Shown in pieces: positions 36,468 to 45,002 of a DNA stretch of 64,000 nucleotides. The position numbers and the translations under genes were made by a program. Position 1 is the stretch's first letter, and the number at the start of each line of letters is the position of its first letter. The notes beneath the pieces were generated by a model. The model saw only the letters and a list, made by a program, of their open reading frames with translations. It was not told where the DNA came from and ran no database searches. The DNA is from Pseudomonas californiensis. Lineage in GTDB: Bacteria; Pseudomonadota; Gammaproteobacteria; Pseudomonadales; Pseudomonadaceae. The DNA lies in NCBI RefSeq assembly GCF_021147775.1, contig NZ_JAGTPK010000021.1, positions 30,203-94,202 of the forward strand. Direction: 5' to 3'.

Positions 36468-36478
36468 TTGTACTCCAT
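36457..36478 (-). promoter_or_regulatory. LexA2 operator overlapping the lexA2 start
   Basis: ATGGAGTAC (36457-36465) and GTACTCCAT (36470-36478) are perfect 9-bp arms around ATTT. The core AGTAC-N4-GTACT fits the LexA2-type box reported for Pseudomonas (GTAC-N4-GTGC class), distinct from the CTGT-N8-ACAG SOS box. It covers the ribosome-binding site and ATG of lexA2, giving tight autorepression. Confidence 0.8.
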
Positions 36479-36611
36479 CGAGAGTTATCTGAACAGTCTG
36501 TTTTGCCGGACGGACTCAAAGCCTGACAAATGGCATATCGCCTCTAACTGAAAAGCTTCATTCAGAGTTGTTTATTATTCGGATTTTAATAACAGTGATT
36601 CCAGGAATGAC

Positions 36612-36629
36612 TGTTTATTAAGATAAACA
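36612..36629. promoter_or_regulatory. Perfect inverted repeat upstream of the aldo/keto reductase
   Basis: TGTTTAT (36612-36618) and ATAAACA (36623-36629) flank TAAG, in an AT-rich stretch 43 bp before the reductase start. This is a plausible operator position. Confidence 0.35.
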
Positions 36630-36671
36630 CTGAGCAGAGACTTAGCCGGTCTTTTCACTTCAAGGAGATTC

Positions 36672-37670
36672 ATGATGATTACGCGCCAACTGGGTTATCA
36701 GGGCCCGCAGGTTTCAGCGCTGGGTCTGGGCTGCATGGGTATGTCGGACTTCTACACCACCGGCATCGACGAGCAGGAATCCATCGCCACACTGCACCGC
36801 GCACTGGAGCTGGGCGTTACCTTTTTCGACACGGCCGACATGTACGGCCCACATACCAACGAAACCCTGCTTGGCAAAGCCTTTCAAGGCAAACGTGAAG
36901 GGATTTATCTGGCCAGCAAGTTCGGCATTGTGCGCAGCGATGACCCGCACGCTCGTGGTGTCGACGGTTCCCCGGCTTACATCCGCAACGCCATCGATGG
37001 CAGTCTCCAGCGCCTGAAGACCGATCATCTGGACCTTTACTATCAGCATCGCGTAGACCCGAATGTCCCCATTGAGGAAACCATCGGCGCCATGGCTGAA
37101 CTGGTAAAGGCTGGCAAGGTACGTCATATCGGCATTTGCGAGGCCAGTGCGCAAACCATCGAACGCGCGCACAAGGTGCATCCACTCGCCGCCGTGCAAA
37201 GCGAGTACTCGCTGTGGTCACGCGACCCTGAGCATGATGACGTGCTCGCCACCTGCAAGCGGCTTGGCATCGCCTTCGTGGCTTACAGCCCTCTGGGTCG
37301 TGGCTTTCTGACCGGCGCTCTGCGCACGCCTGACGATTTCGCTGCTGATGACTACCGCCGCTTCAGTCCACGCTTTCAGGGCGAGAACTTCAATCGCAAT
37401 CTTGTGCTGGTGGAAAAGGTCAGAACGCTGGCCGCGTCCAAAGGCGTCAGTGCCTCGCAACTGGCTCTGGCGTGGGTATTGGCACAAGGCGATAACATCA
37501 TTCCCATCCCGGGCACCAAACAACGCAAATACCTTGAAAGCAACGTAGCAGCGGCCACGCTTGAGCTAACCGCGGATGACCTGGCGCAACTGGATGCCAT
37601 TTTCCCGGCCGCAAGCGCAGTAGCCGGTGAGCGCTACAGTGCCGAGTCAATGAGGTTCTTGAAAGGTTAA
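36672..37670 (+). CDS. Aldo/keto reductase
   Basis: 332 residues, NADPH-dependent TIM-barrel reductase. The catalytic Asp-Tyr-Lys-His set is visible in FDTADMYGPHTNE (Asp, Tyr), YLASKFG (Lys) and LDLYYQHRVD (His). The N-terminus LGYQGPQVSALGLGCMGMSDFY is that of the YajO/IolS-like group acting on various aldehydes. AAGGAG lies 5-6 nt before ATG 36672. It has its own AT-rich promoter region with a palindrome and converges on the PPTase gene. No neighbour suggests a specific substrate. Confidence 0.88.
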   Translation: MMITRQLGYQGPQVSALGLGCMGMSDFYTTGIDEQESIATLHRALELGVTFFDTADMYGPHTNETLLGKAFQGKREGIYLASKFGIVRSDDPHARGVDGSPAYIRNAIDGSLQRLKTDHLDLYYQHRVDPNVPIEETIGAMAELVKAGKVRHIGICEASAQTIERAHKVHPLAAVQSEYSLWSRDPEHDDVLATCKRLGIAFVAYSPLGRGFLTGALRTPDDFAADDYRRFSPRFQGENFNRNLVLVEKVRTLAASKGVSASQLALAWVLAQGDNIIPIPGTKQRKYLESNVAAATLELTADDLAQLDAIFPAASAVAGERYSAESMRFLKG

Positions 37671-37731
37671 GGTTTGCGGTTATGAGAGCTGACGTCCGTT
37701 TGCGGCCGAACTGACGCTGATCTGCGCAAGA

Positions 37732-38313
37732 TCACATCAGCGCCAGTGCGCCCACGAACGGGTTGGGCAAGGCAATCTGAAACACAGAACACGCCGGGGC
37801 CGCTGCGTGCGTCCATTCAGCCAGTGGCTGCCCCGACAACTTCAGGACGGCTTCCCGCTGACACCATGCACTGCTGAACGCTTGTGGACGTAAAGCATCG
37901 CAAGTTTCAAGCAATCGGCCCGCCACCTCATCGCCCAGATAGTCCCGCGCGACCTGCTGCCAGTCCGGCACACATTGCACCCGCATCAGATCAACCCCGA
38001 CCGTCCCGTGCAGGTTTACCGCTGCCAGCGACAGCCCGGCATCGTGGCTGATGGACAACCCCGGCTCCGGCCATCCCTCGATCAATACGCGTGGCCGGCA
38101 CCCCGCCGTGCTGATGAATGTGACATGAACAGGCGGCACCTGCAGTGCACAGGCCAGTGCAGCGCACAGGCGTGCCCGGATCAAGGCTCGCGCATCGATT
38201 CGGGAGGTGTTGTGGCCAGTGACGGCGCTGACCAGCAAAACGCCGTCAGGCAATTTCGGTTGCAAGCCCGACGAAGCGCTCCACACCTGTTCCACTGACT
38301 GCGGGACCGACAA
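37732..38313 (-). CDS. 4'-phosphopantetheinyl transferase (Sfp type)
   Basis: 193 residues, a compact Sfp-type enzyme. VGVDLMRV holds the Mg-binding Asp, and FSSAWCQREAVLKLSG is the second signature, with Arg in place of the usual Lys of WxxKEA. It would attach phosphopantetheine from CoA to the carrier domain (S577) of the adjacent Pls-like synthetase. TTG start at 38313, 6 nt after the synthetase stop, so the two are one operon. The pairing argues for a dedicated activator. Confidence 0.82.
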   Translation of the reverse strand: MSVPQSVEQVWSASSGLQPKLPDGVLLVSAVTGHNTSRIDARALIRARLCAALACALQVPPVHVTFISTAGCRPRVLIEGWPEPGLSISHDAGLSLAAVNLHGTVGVDLMRVQCVPDWQQVARDYLGDEVAGRLLETCDALRPQAFSSAWCQREAVLKLSGQPLAEWTHAAAPACSVFQIALPNPFVGALALM

Positions 38314-38319
38314 GGCTGC

Positions 38320-41300
38320 TCACGCCCTGCCGGGCTGTGCCGGACAACCTGCCCAGCGACTGTTATCGGGAATATGTTCGCCCTTCATGACCAGCGTCAG
38401 CGGCCCCAGATAAGCGCCATCACCCACCACAGCGCTGTACAGCACGGCACTGCGAGGCCCCATGTAAACCCGTTCGCCAATGATCACTTGATCGATCTTC
38501 ATCACCCGATCCTCGAACAGGTGCGTCTGGGGGCAGGCATTGGCGTTCAGTTCACTGTCTGCGCCGACGGTCACGCAGTCGAATTCGGTGATATCGGTGG
38601 TGTCCATGTACACGCCCTTACCGATCTTGCAGCCCAGCAGATTGAAGGCCAGTGGCAACCATGGCGTACCTCGCAAGTAGCGCATGAAATTGGGTGCGGC
38701 CATGCCTTCGTAAAGACTGGTGATGCCTTCGGACAACCAGACAAAAGGCGTCCACATCGGATCGGAGCGTTTGCGATAGCGGCCGATAACCAGCCATTTC
38801 AAGGCTGCCACCAACAGGAAGTTACCCGCGCTGTAGGCCAGGCCGATCAGCACCAGGTAACCCAGGACAGCCCCCCAGCGGTCCTGATCCACCATCGGCA
38901 TGAGGTCAAGCATGACCGTATAGCCCACTGCAATAACCACTGCGTGGGGGGTCACGATGCGCACACCTTCTATCAGGCCACGAGCCAGGCGGCGTAGTGG
39001 TGAAGGACGGAATGTCAGTGAGTCGGGATACCCCTTGACCTGCTCACGAGCAGGCAGATTGATCGGTGGCGAGCCAAGCCAGGTATCGCCGTCCTTGACC
39101 ACACTGTTTGGCGGTGCACTGGAATGCACGCCGATCAGGACATTTTCCGGCAGTACCGTGCCGTCCGGGATGTAGCTGCCATTACCGACGAAACTGCGGT
39201 TGGAGACCACTGTAGGCTGCAATGTCATCCAGCCTCCATCAATACGCTCATCGCCCAGCATCACCGCATCGGCAATAAACGTTTCGTCGCCCAGCGTGAG
39301 CAGGTCGGGAATCACTCCCTGCGCACTGGATATTTCGGCATCACGGCCGATCCTGGCCCCCAACAGACGGAACCAGAGCGGCGCATACACCGTCGCGTAA
39401 ATACCCGACAGCACGTTAAGACTCGCTTCCTGAATATGGCCGACAAGCCATTTGGCGCAATAGGTATTGCTGTGCACCGGATAGCTGCCAGGCTTGAGCC
39501 GAGGCAACGCGATCCAGCGCAGTGCGGCCGCCACCAGCATCGTGATGACAATCAACACGGCGCTGGCTGGGAATGCCAGCAGAACGTAGCGGACCAACTG
39601 CCCTGCCACGCTGTCGCCCTGCAGCCATGGAAGGACATGGTGCGCATCGAACCCGTCGATCAGGTAAAAGGTCGGGAATACCGGAATGAAGAACAGCGTA
39701 GCGACCATTAGCATCCCGACCACGAAAAACAGCGTTTCGGCTCGCGAACGTGCTTTTGTTACCTGTGGACGCGCGGGCTGGCTCAAGGTGTCGAACGCCA
39801 TGACATCCTGCGCTGGCGAACCCTGCCAGACGCGTCCGGCGGGCACTGCATGGTTGTCCGGGAGGGCCGACTGACTATCGAGATGTCCGAACGGACCAAC
39901 GCAGGTGTCACCCTCCATGATCACGTAAGAACCGACGCAAGCGTTGTCCTGCAGGCTGACACACCCCAAGTGCAACTGGCCACGTTCGACGCGCGCGTTC
40001 TCGAAGCTGACGCCATTGCCGACGCTGACTTCATCACCAATGTCCAGAAGGTCAGGCGCCCGAACGCTGGCACTGCCAATAATGACCTTCTCTCCGACAC
40101 GAGCACCCAGCGCACGCAGCCAGAGCGGATAAAGCGAAGAGCCATTGAGCAGATAAACCGGCGCTGATTCAACCAGGCGATCCGCGGCCCACCAACGGAA
40201 ATAGGTGAGCCCCCACAGCGGATAGACGCCTGGCTTGAGGCGACCGGCGATAAGCCATTTTCCAGCGATCGCGAGGCCGAACTGCAGCACCGTCGCCAAC
40301 AGGAACACGGCGATTGAAGCGAGTGTCGCCACCGGGACTGAATCGCCGGGTGCGCCAGTAAGAAAATGGTACATGAAGAAAGGCGCCAGCCATTGGACCA
40401 TTCGCAAACTGACCATAATCGGCAACACCAGCGCCTGCGCCATACCGCAACGCCAGCGGTGCCATGCCGAAGGCGGCGTCCACTGAACCGGCTCGTCGGC
40501 TGTTTCCGGCGTCTGCTCCAGCACCGCCGCAATAGCGCCAATACGTCGCTGAACATAGATATCGCGGACCGTGAAGTGCGCAAATCTCGGGTCGGCACGC
40601 AAGGCCGAAGCTACTCGCGCAGCAAAAAAGGAGTGACCGCCCAAGTCGGTGAAAAAATCGGCATCGCGACGGATCGGCTGGCCCGGAAACAGCATGGTCA
40701 ACGTTGCGAAGAGTGCCGTTTCCCCGACTGTCTCAGGCACATCCGACTCCGCGCCAGGGCCAGCTACTTCATTGACCAGGGGACGTGCCTTGAGCGCCTT
40801 GCGATCAATTTTGCCCGACGTCAGTCGAGGCATGGTGTCGAGCAATTCAAAATGCCCCGGCACCATGTAGGGCGCCAGCCTGGCCTGCAAGGCTCTGCGT
40901 AATTGGCCAGTAAAGGCCGAAGGAGGCGCGTCGTCACAGACCACATAAGCCACCAGACGGTCTACACCGTCGTCATTGCGCAGCAGAACGGCCACGGTGC
41001 CGACGCCAGGCTGTTGAGCCAGCAGCGCTTCTATCTCACCCAGTTCGACCCTGAAACCACGGATTTTCACTTGATCGTCGGCGCGCCCGAGACACTGCAC
41101 TTGCCCGTCATGATTGATGCGCGCCAGATCGCCTGTGCGGTAAAGACGGGCATCGTGATAACCCGTAGACCACGGGTTGGACACAAATTTTTCCAGGGTC
41201 AGGTCCGGGCGTCCCAAGTAGCCCTCGGCAACACCCGGGCCAATGATGCAAAGCTCACCGGTTTCACCGCGCGGCAACAACACAGGTTGCTGCTCACTGC

Positions 41301-42360
41301 CGGTCTGGCCATCGCTGGCAATCACCAGCAAGCCGTAATTGGGCAACGGCGTGCCAATGTTGACCGGAGCGCCAGGCGATAAACGCGCCAGGCTGGCTGA
41401 CACTGTCGCCTCAGTCGGGCCATAAGTATTGAACATCTGACGATTTGGCCTGGACCAGCGCTCAACCAGGGACTCGGGGCACATTTCACCGCCCAGGTTG
41501 ATCAGACGCAGGCTTGGCACGTCTTCACTGAACAACGCCAGCAGTGTGGGCACCGCGTGCAGAACGCTGATGCGCTGTTCGGTCAACAGGCGAGGCAGGA
41601 CTTCGGGATCACCACTGGTTTCCTTCGGGCCGATCCAGAGCGTGGCGCCGACCAGATAGGCAATCCAGATCTCTTCGAAGGATATATCGAACGCCACCGA
41701 AAAGCCCTGGTAGACCCGGTCGCTTGCGCGTATGCCAAGTATTGCGTTTTCGCTGCGCAGGAAGTGGCAGATGCTGCGCTGAGAAATCAGGATGCCCTTG
41801 GGCTTGCCGGTCGAGCCCGAAGTATAAATCACGTAAGCAGGATGCTCGGGCAAGGCGCCGTTACGACGTATCAATACCTCGCCTGTCGGTGTCTGCAGCG
41901 CTTGGGCAGTCCACGTCTGCAGTCCGGTCGCGCTCAGCATTGGCTGCGAAGTAGCGCAGCACACCACGCCCACCGCATCCGCATCTTCCATGCAGATTTG
42001 CAGACGCTCCACCGGCGTATCCTGGTCAAGCGGCAGCCAGGCCGCGCCAGTCTTGGCAATGCCCGCCTGCATTACCAACAGCTCGATCCCCCGTGGCAAC
42101 CACAGGCCGACGATATGACCTGGCCGCACACCGGCGTGGATCAAGGCAGATGCGACCTGATCAACCTGCCGATCCAGTTCTTCGTAACTGAGCTGACGCT
42201 CACCAAAGATCAATGCGACCTGCTTGGGAAAGCGACGTGCGCTTGCCTCCAGCAGATCGGCCAACACTTCTTCCTGCATGAGCTCAGGCTGGATCGGGCC
42301 ATACAGCACGTTTGACAGGTGGGCGCTCGGGGAGGATTTCAGCGGAGTAAGACTATTCAT
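38320..42360 (-). CDS. Pls/PosA-type single-module non-ribosomal peptide synthetase
   Basis: 1346 residues. Adenylation domain at about 25-530 (IYTSGSTGKPKGILIS; FNTYGPTEATVSA; YRTGDLARINHDGQVQCLGRADDQVKIRGFRVELGEIEALL), carrier domain with GGHS and pantetheine Ser at 577, then about 700 residues with six hydrophobic segments and three left-handed beta-helix repeats (LLGARIG, LLGCKIG and similar). There is no condensation or thioesterase domain. This is the layout of epsilon-poly-lysine synthetase, which makes isopeptide homopolymers in the membrane. By manual alignment the substrate pocket reads about D-I-E-H-I-L-T-V-S; the acidic third position fits a basic amino acid, but this is tentative. 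Confidence 0.85.
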   Translation of the reverse strand: MNSLTPLKSSPSAHLSNVLYGPIQPELMQEEVLADLLEASARRFPKQVALIFGERQLSYEELDRQVDQVASALIHAGVRPGHIVGLWLPRGIELLVMQAGIAKTGAAWLPLDQDTPVERLQICMEDADAVGVVCCATSQPMLSATGLQTWTAQALQTPTGEVLIRRNGALPEHPAYVIYTSGSTGKPKGILISQRSICHFLRSENAILGIRASDRVYQGFSVAFDISFEEIWIAYLVGATLWIGPKETSGDPEVLPRLLTEQRISVLHAVPTLLALFSEDVPSLRLINLGGEMCPESLVERWSRPNRQMFNTYGPTEATVSASLARLSPGAPVNIGTPLPNYGLLVIASDGQTGSEQQPVLLPRGETGELCIIGPGVAEGYLGRPDLTLEKFVSNPWSTGYHDARLYRTGDLARINHDGQVQCLGRADDQVKIRGFRVELGEIEALLAQQPGVGTVAVLLRNDDGVDRLVAYVVCDDAPPSAFTGQLRRALQARLAPYMVPGHFELLDTMPRLTSGKIDRKALKARPLVNEVAGPGAESDVPETVGETALFATLTMLFPGQPIRRDADFFTDLGGHSFFAARVASALRADPRFAHFTVRDIYVQRRIGAIAAVLEQTPETADEPVQWTPPSAWHRWRCGMAQALVLPIMVSLRMVQWLAPFFMYHFLTGAPGDSVPVATLASIAVFLLATVLQFGLAIAGKWLIAGRLKPGVYPLWGLTYFRWWAADRLVESAPVYLLNGSSLYPLWLRALGARVGEKVIIGSASVRAPDLLDIGDEVSVGNGVSFENARVERGQLHLGCVSLQDNACVGSYVIMEGDTCVGPFGHLDSQSALPDNHAVPAGRVWQGSPAQDVMAFDTLSQPARPQVTKARSRAETLFFVVGMLMVATLFFIPVFPTFYLIDGFDAHHVLPWLQGDSVAGQLVRYVLLAFPASAVLIVITMLVAAALRWIALPRLKPGSYPVHSNTYCAKWLVGHIQEASLNVLSGIYATVYAPLWFRLLGARIGRDAEISSAQGVIPDLLTLGDETFIADAVMLGDERIDGGWMTLQPTVVSNRSFVGNGSYIPDGTVLPENVLIGVHSSAPPNSVVKDGDTWLGSPPINLPAREQVKGYPDSLTFRPSPLRRLARGLIEGVRIVTPHAVVIAVGYTVMLDLMPMVDQDRWGAVLGYLVLIGLAYSAGNFLLVAALKWLVIGRYRKRSDPMWTPFVWLSEGITSLYEGMAAPNFMRYLRGTPWLPLAFNLLGCKIGKGVYMDTTDITEFDCVTVGADSELNANACPQTHLFEDRVMKIDQVIIGERVYMGPRSAVLYSAVVGDGAYLGPLTLVMKGEHIPDNSRWAGCPAQPGRA

Positions 42361-42818
42361 GGCAGCCAGCGCTCACTCGTATGAAGGAGTAACCAGAAAG
42401 ATTCGGACTGTTGGCAAGCATTTCAGCCCGCCGGACGGTGCGCCATTGCGACACAGAAATGTGTCTGACTTGTTTGCGGACCAATAAACTTTTGACATGA
42501 AAAGCTTCGCTCCCACGGGCGCCACAGCGGGCTGGTGTGGGAAATGTGGCAGAGGACGGCTGTACGCGACCTGTACAAAGCAGATACAAACGAAACCGTC
42601 ATTTCGAGCAGGGCTCAACCATCGCACTGAGCAGCAGTGAGGTATGCGGGGAAATATCAAGAGGTTACACAAGCTGACAGAGCCCGAGACGTCAACGTCG
42701 TCGGGCGCTTTCCCGGGTCATGCGAACAGGTCGCTGATACCCTTGGTTGAGAGGCCGTTGCGGCGGAAAAGAAGGGCGTACGCCCGGGCTGTCTGAACCA
42801 CCGACGCGCATGGCTGGA
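42361..42818. other. Spacer of 458 bp upstream of the Pls-like gene
   Basis: No gene is supported. It must contain the promoter of the synthetase operon (leftward), but I cannot place it. A bulged hairpin, GCCCGAGACG with CGTCGTCGGGC (42682-42706), lies 113 bp beyond the histidine phosphatase stop and could be its 3' end, though without a T-run. Confidence 0.35.
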
Positions 42819-43505
42819 TCAGGTAGAGGTCGGGCAGGACTCGGTACCGTTGTTAAGGCCCTGCTTGTGATTCTGGTAATCCAGAGTTGCCTTGCCGTCG
42901 ACCCATTTGAGCGTCACGACGACCACTGAATCAAAGTCATCACCCGTCCAGTCATCGACCAGGTGCATGTCCTTGCCGGAAGCTTCCCTGGCAACCTTGT
43001 TGATCAGTTCGGGTAGATAACCGTGTGACCAGGCGGTGTAGATGGTCGCGTTGTGGTACTTGTCGTGCATCAATTCGTCGGCCAGATCGCTGGTGTCATT
43101 GGCACCGAAATCAATGTTGATCGGCAGCCCCAGCTTGATAGCGCTCGGACCGACCGTCATCAGCGGACGGACATAGCTGTACGACAGATCACCATCACCC
43201 TCTTCCACATGACGCGTCGGGTTGGCAGCAAAAATGAAGTCGGCCTTGCCATATTCCTTTGGCAACAGCTCGGAAAGCTCGATGGCTCGATTCAGGCCCT
43301 GACAATTCAACTGGCCCAGCCCCATTGAGGGCTTTTCGGCATGCCTCAGGAAAATCAAGGTTTGCGTGCCATTTTTCGGGTCGGCATACACGCCCTCCCC
43401 CATGGAAAACATCAACACTGCTAAAACGATTGCAAGCGAGGGAAAAGACACCCAAGCGATGCGACGCCGAATTCGGCTGCTCAAAGGTAATTTGGGAATA
43501 TTCAT
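42819..43505 (-). CDS. Histidine phosphatase family protein, envelope-located
   Basis: 228 residues. An N-terminal basic stretch and one hydrophobic helix (about 18-36) followed by VYADPK suggest a signal peptide or anchor. FLRHAEKP is the phosphohistidine motif (RHA instead of RHG) and AWSHGYLPELI holds the second catalytic His. Substrate unknown; it resembles lipopolysaccharide-phosphatase-like or phytase-like members only in general layout. It stands alone between two large spacers. Confidence 0.8.
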   Translation of the reverse strand: MNIPKLPLSSRIRRRIAWVSFPSLAIVLAVLMFSMGEGVYADPKNGTQTLIFLRHAEKPSMGLGQLNCQGLNRAIELSELLPKEYGKADFIFAANPTRHVEEGDGDLSYSYVRPLMTVGPSAIKLGLPINIDFGANDTSDLADELMHDKYHNATIYTAWSHGYLPELINKVAREASGKDMHLVDDWTGDDFDSVVVVTLKWVDGKATLDYQNHKQGLNNGTESCPTST

Positions 43506-43762
43506 TGTTTTCTGAGTCCGGTACGCGGTTAGGGGAAAGTCAGCATTACGCTGCTGCGAGTAGGCTTGCCGTAGCGGGCTCGCGACCCTGTAGCTCCTTT
43601 CGGATCAGTCGAATACGTGTCCCTTGATCACGCATGAAGACTAGTAAAGTTATGTTTCGGAATGAAGAACACCGACGGTAGGAGTCCAAAAAAGCCGTTC
43701 TGTTGCATTTTGAGGCCAAAATACCTTTGGATTCATGCAATAAGCTGTCAACAAATGTGTCG

Positions 43763-43782
43763 CATCTGGCACCTGCCAGATG
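43763..43782. promoter_or_regulatory. Perfect 9-bp-arm palindrome next to the activator sites
   Basis: CATCTGGCA (43763-43771) and TGCCAGATG (43774-43782) flank CC. Its right edge overlaps the first TGT-N10-ACA site by 2 bp, so it may bind a second regulator that competes with the activator. Confidence 0.4.
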
Positions 43783-43796
43783 TTGCCAGCGCAACA
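43781..43796. promoter_or_regulatory. Enhancer-binding-protein site 1 (TGT-N10-ACA)
   Basis: TGTTGC-CAGC-GCAACA, a perfect 6-bp-arm repeat matching the TGT-N10-ACA rule of sigma-54 activators. It is about 100 bp upstream of the proposed promoter. Confidence 0.5.
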
Positions 43797-43811
43797 GTCA
43801 CGCGACAATTC

Positions 43812-43827
43812 TGTTGCTCATGCAACA
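43812..43827. promoter_or_regulatory. Enhancer-binding-protein site 2 (TGT-N10-ACA)
   Basis: TGTTGC-TCAT-GCAACA has the same arms as site 1. The centres are 31 bp apart, close to three helical turns, so both sites face the same side of the DNA. Confidence 0.5.
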
Positions 43828-43882
43828 TTCAAAACCTGTCCATCGGACAGCGCCCTCTCTCAAAACAACCCCCAGACCGTAA

Positions 43883-43898
43883 TGGCACAGAGCATGCA
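43883..43898 (+). promoter_or_regulatory. Sigma-54 promoter (-24/-12)
   Basis: TGGCACAGAGCATGCA keeps TGGCAC, the TGCA of the -12 element and the exact 12-bp GG-to-GC distance; only one T of TTGC is replaced by A. The predicted start is about 43909, leaving a leader of about 82 nt before the binding-protein gene. Confidence 0.5.
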
Positions 43899-43991
43899 TA
43901 TTCCATTTATGCATTTTCAACGCTTTGAACCGCTGATTTGGAAATATAAAACCAGCCTTCGCAGCCTACCCCTGATCTGGAATCGCCCACT

Positions 43992-45002
43992 ATGCCACAA
44001 CCTCTCGTTTCGTTTCGGTTGCAGACGCCGGTCACACTTGCCAAATGGCTGCTCACTTCCTGCGCGCCGGCATTGAGCCTGCAAACGACTGTGCAGGCCG
44101 CAGAAACCGTACCTGCTGAAGTACGTCTGGACTATGCCTACTATTCACCCGTGAGTCTGGCGCTCAGGCATTTCGGCTGGCTGGAAAAGGCCTTGCCTGA
44201 ATCCAGAGTCACCTGGGTACTTAGCCAAGGCAGTAATCGCTCGCTGGAATATCTGAACAGCGGCAGCGCCGATTTCGCTTCGTCAGCCAGCCTGTCCGCC
44301 GTACTGGCACGCGCCAACGGCAGCCCGATCAAATCGGTCTACGTCTACAGCCGGGCTGAATGGACGGCCCTGGTGGTGCGCAAAGATTCAACGCTGCAAA
44401 CGGTCGCCGACCTCAAAGGCAAGAAAATCTCGGCCACCAAGGGCACTGATCCTTACCTGTTCACCTTGCGCGCCTTGCAGCAGGCAGGTCTGAAAAAGGA
44501 TGACGTCGAACTGTTGCACCTGCAGCATCCTGACGGTCGTATAGCCTTGGAAAAAGGCGATGTCGACGCCTGGGCCGGTCTTGACCCGCACATGGCCGCA
44601 AGCCAGATCCAGGCTGGCTCGCGCCTGCTATACCGCAACAAGGACTTCAACAGCTATGGCGTGATCAGTGTCACCGAGGCTTACGCCAAGGAACACCCTC
44701 AAGCGATCAAGACCGTGCTGACCGCCTATGAGAAGGCACGCAACTGGGCGTTGCAGAACCCTGACGAGTTGGCCAAATTGTTGGCCACTGAATCCGGCCT
44801 GCCGCTGGAGGTTGCCAGGCTGCAGTTGACGCGCACTGACCTGAGCAGCCCGCAACTCACTGCGAAAGATGTAGATGCGTCCAAGGCTGCGGCGCCGATC
44901 CTGGTGTCTGAGGAACTGGTCCGCAAGGGCGTAAATGTCGAGCAGGTGGTTGATCAGTTGATCACCCCTGAGTTCTCCGCAGCCGTGATTGCCCATCCAT
45001 GA
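43992..45002 (+). CDS. Sulfonate/sulfate-ester ABC transporter substrate-binding protein
   Basis: 336 residues. Long signal region (about 1-36, ending TTVQA before AETVPAEVRLDYAYY). The SsuA/NMT1-like fold is shown by SPVSLALRHFGWLEKAL, EYLNSGSADFASSASLSAVLARANGSPIKSVYVYSRAEWTALVVRKDS and LKGKKISATKGTDPYLFTLRALQQAGL. Gene order binding protein-permease-ATPase matches atsRBC for sulfate esters as well as ssu-like importers, so the ligand is unresolved. It is the first gene of a three-gene operon behind a sigma-54-like promoter; its stop overlaps the permease start by 4 nt. Confidence 0.85.
   Translation: MPQPLVSFRLQTPVTLAKWLLTSCAPALSLQTTVQAAETVPAEVRLDYAYYSPVSLALRHFGWLEKALPESRVTWVLSQGSNRSLEYLNSGSADFASSASLSAVLARANGSPIKSVYVYSRAEWTALVVRKDSTLQTVADLKGKKISATKGTDPYLFTLRALQQAGLKKDDVELLHLQHPDGRIALEKGDVDAWAGLDPHMAASQIQAGSRLLYRNKDFNSYGVISVTEAYAKEHPQAIKTVLTAYEKARNWALQNPDELAKLLATESGLPLEVARLQLTRTDLSSPQLTAKDVDASKAAAPILVSEELVRKGVNVEQVVDQLITPEFSAAVIAHP

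Larger units (their letters stand above)
43506..43991. other. Spacer of 486 bp holding the control region of the sulfonate transporter
   Basis: No gene is supported. The base composition is more AT-rich than the flanks. It contains a 20-bp palindrome (43763-43782), two TGT-N10-ACA repeats and a sigma-54-like promoter, listed separately. Confidence 0.5.

Noticed and set aside
43764..43786. TGGCAC...TTGC at 43768-43786 as a second sigma-54 promoter
   Set aside because: The GG-to-GC distance is 17 bp rather than 12; the bases are better explained as the 20-bp palindrome plus activator site 1.
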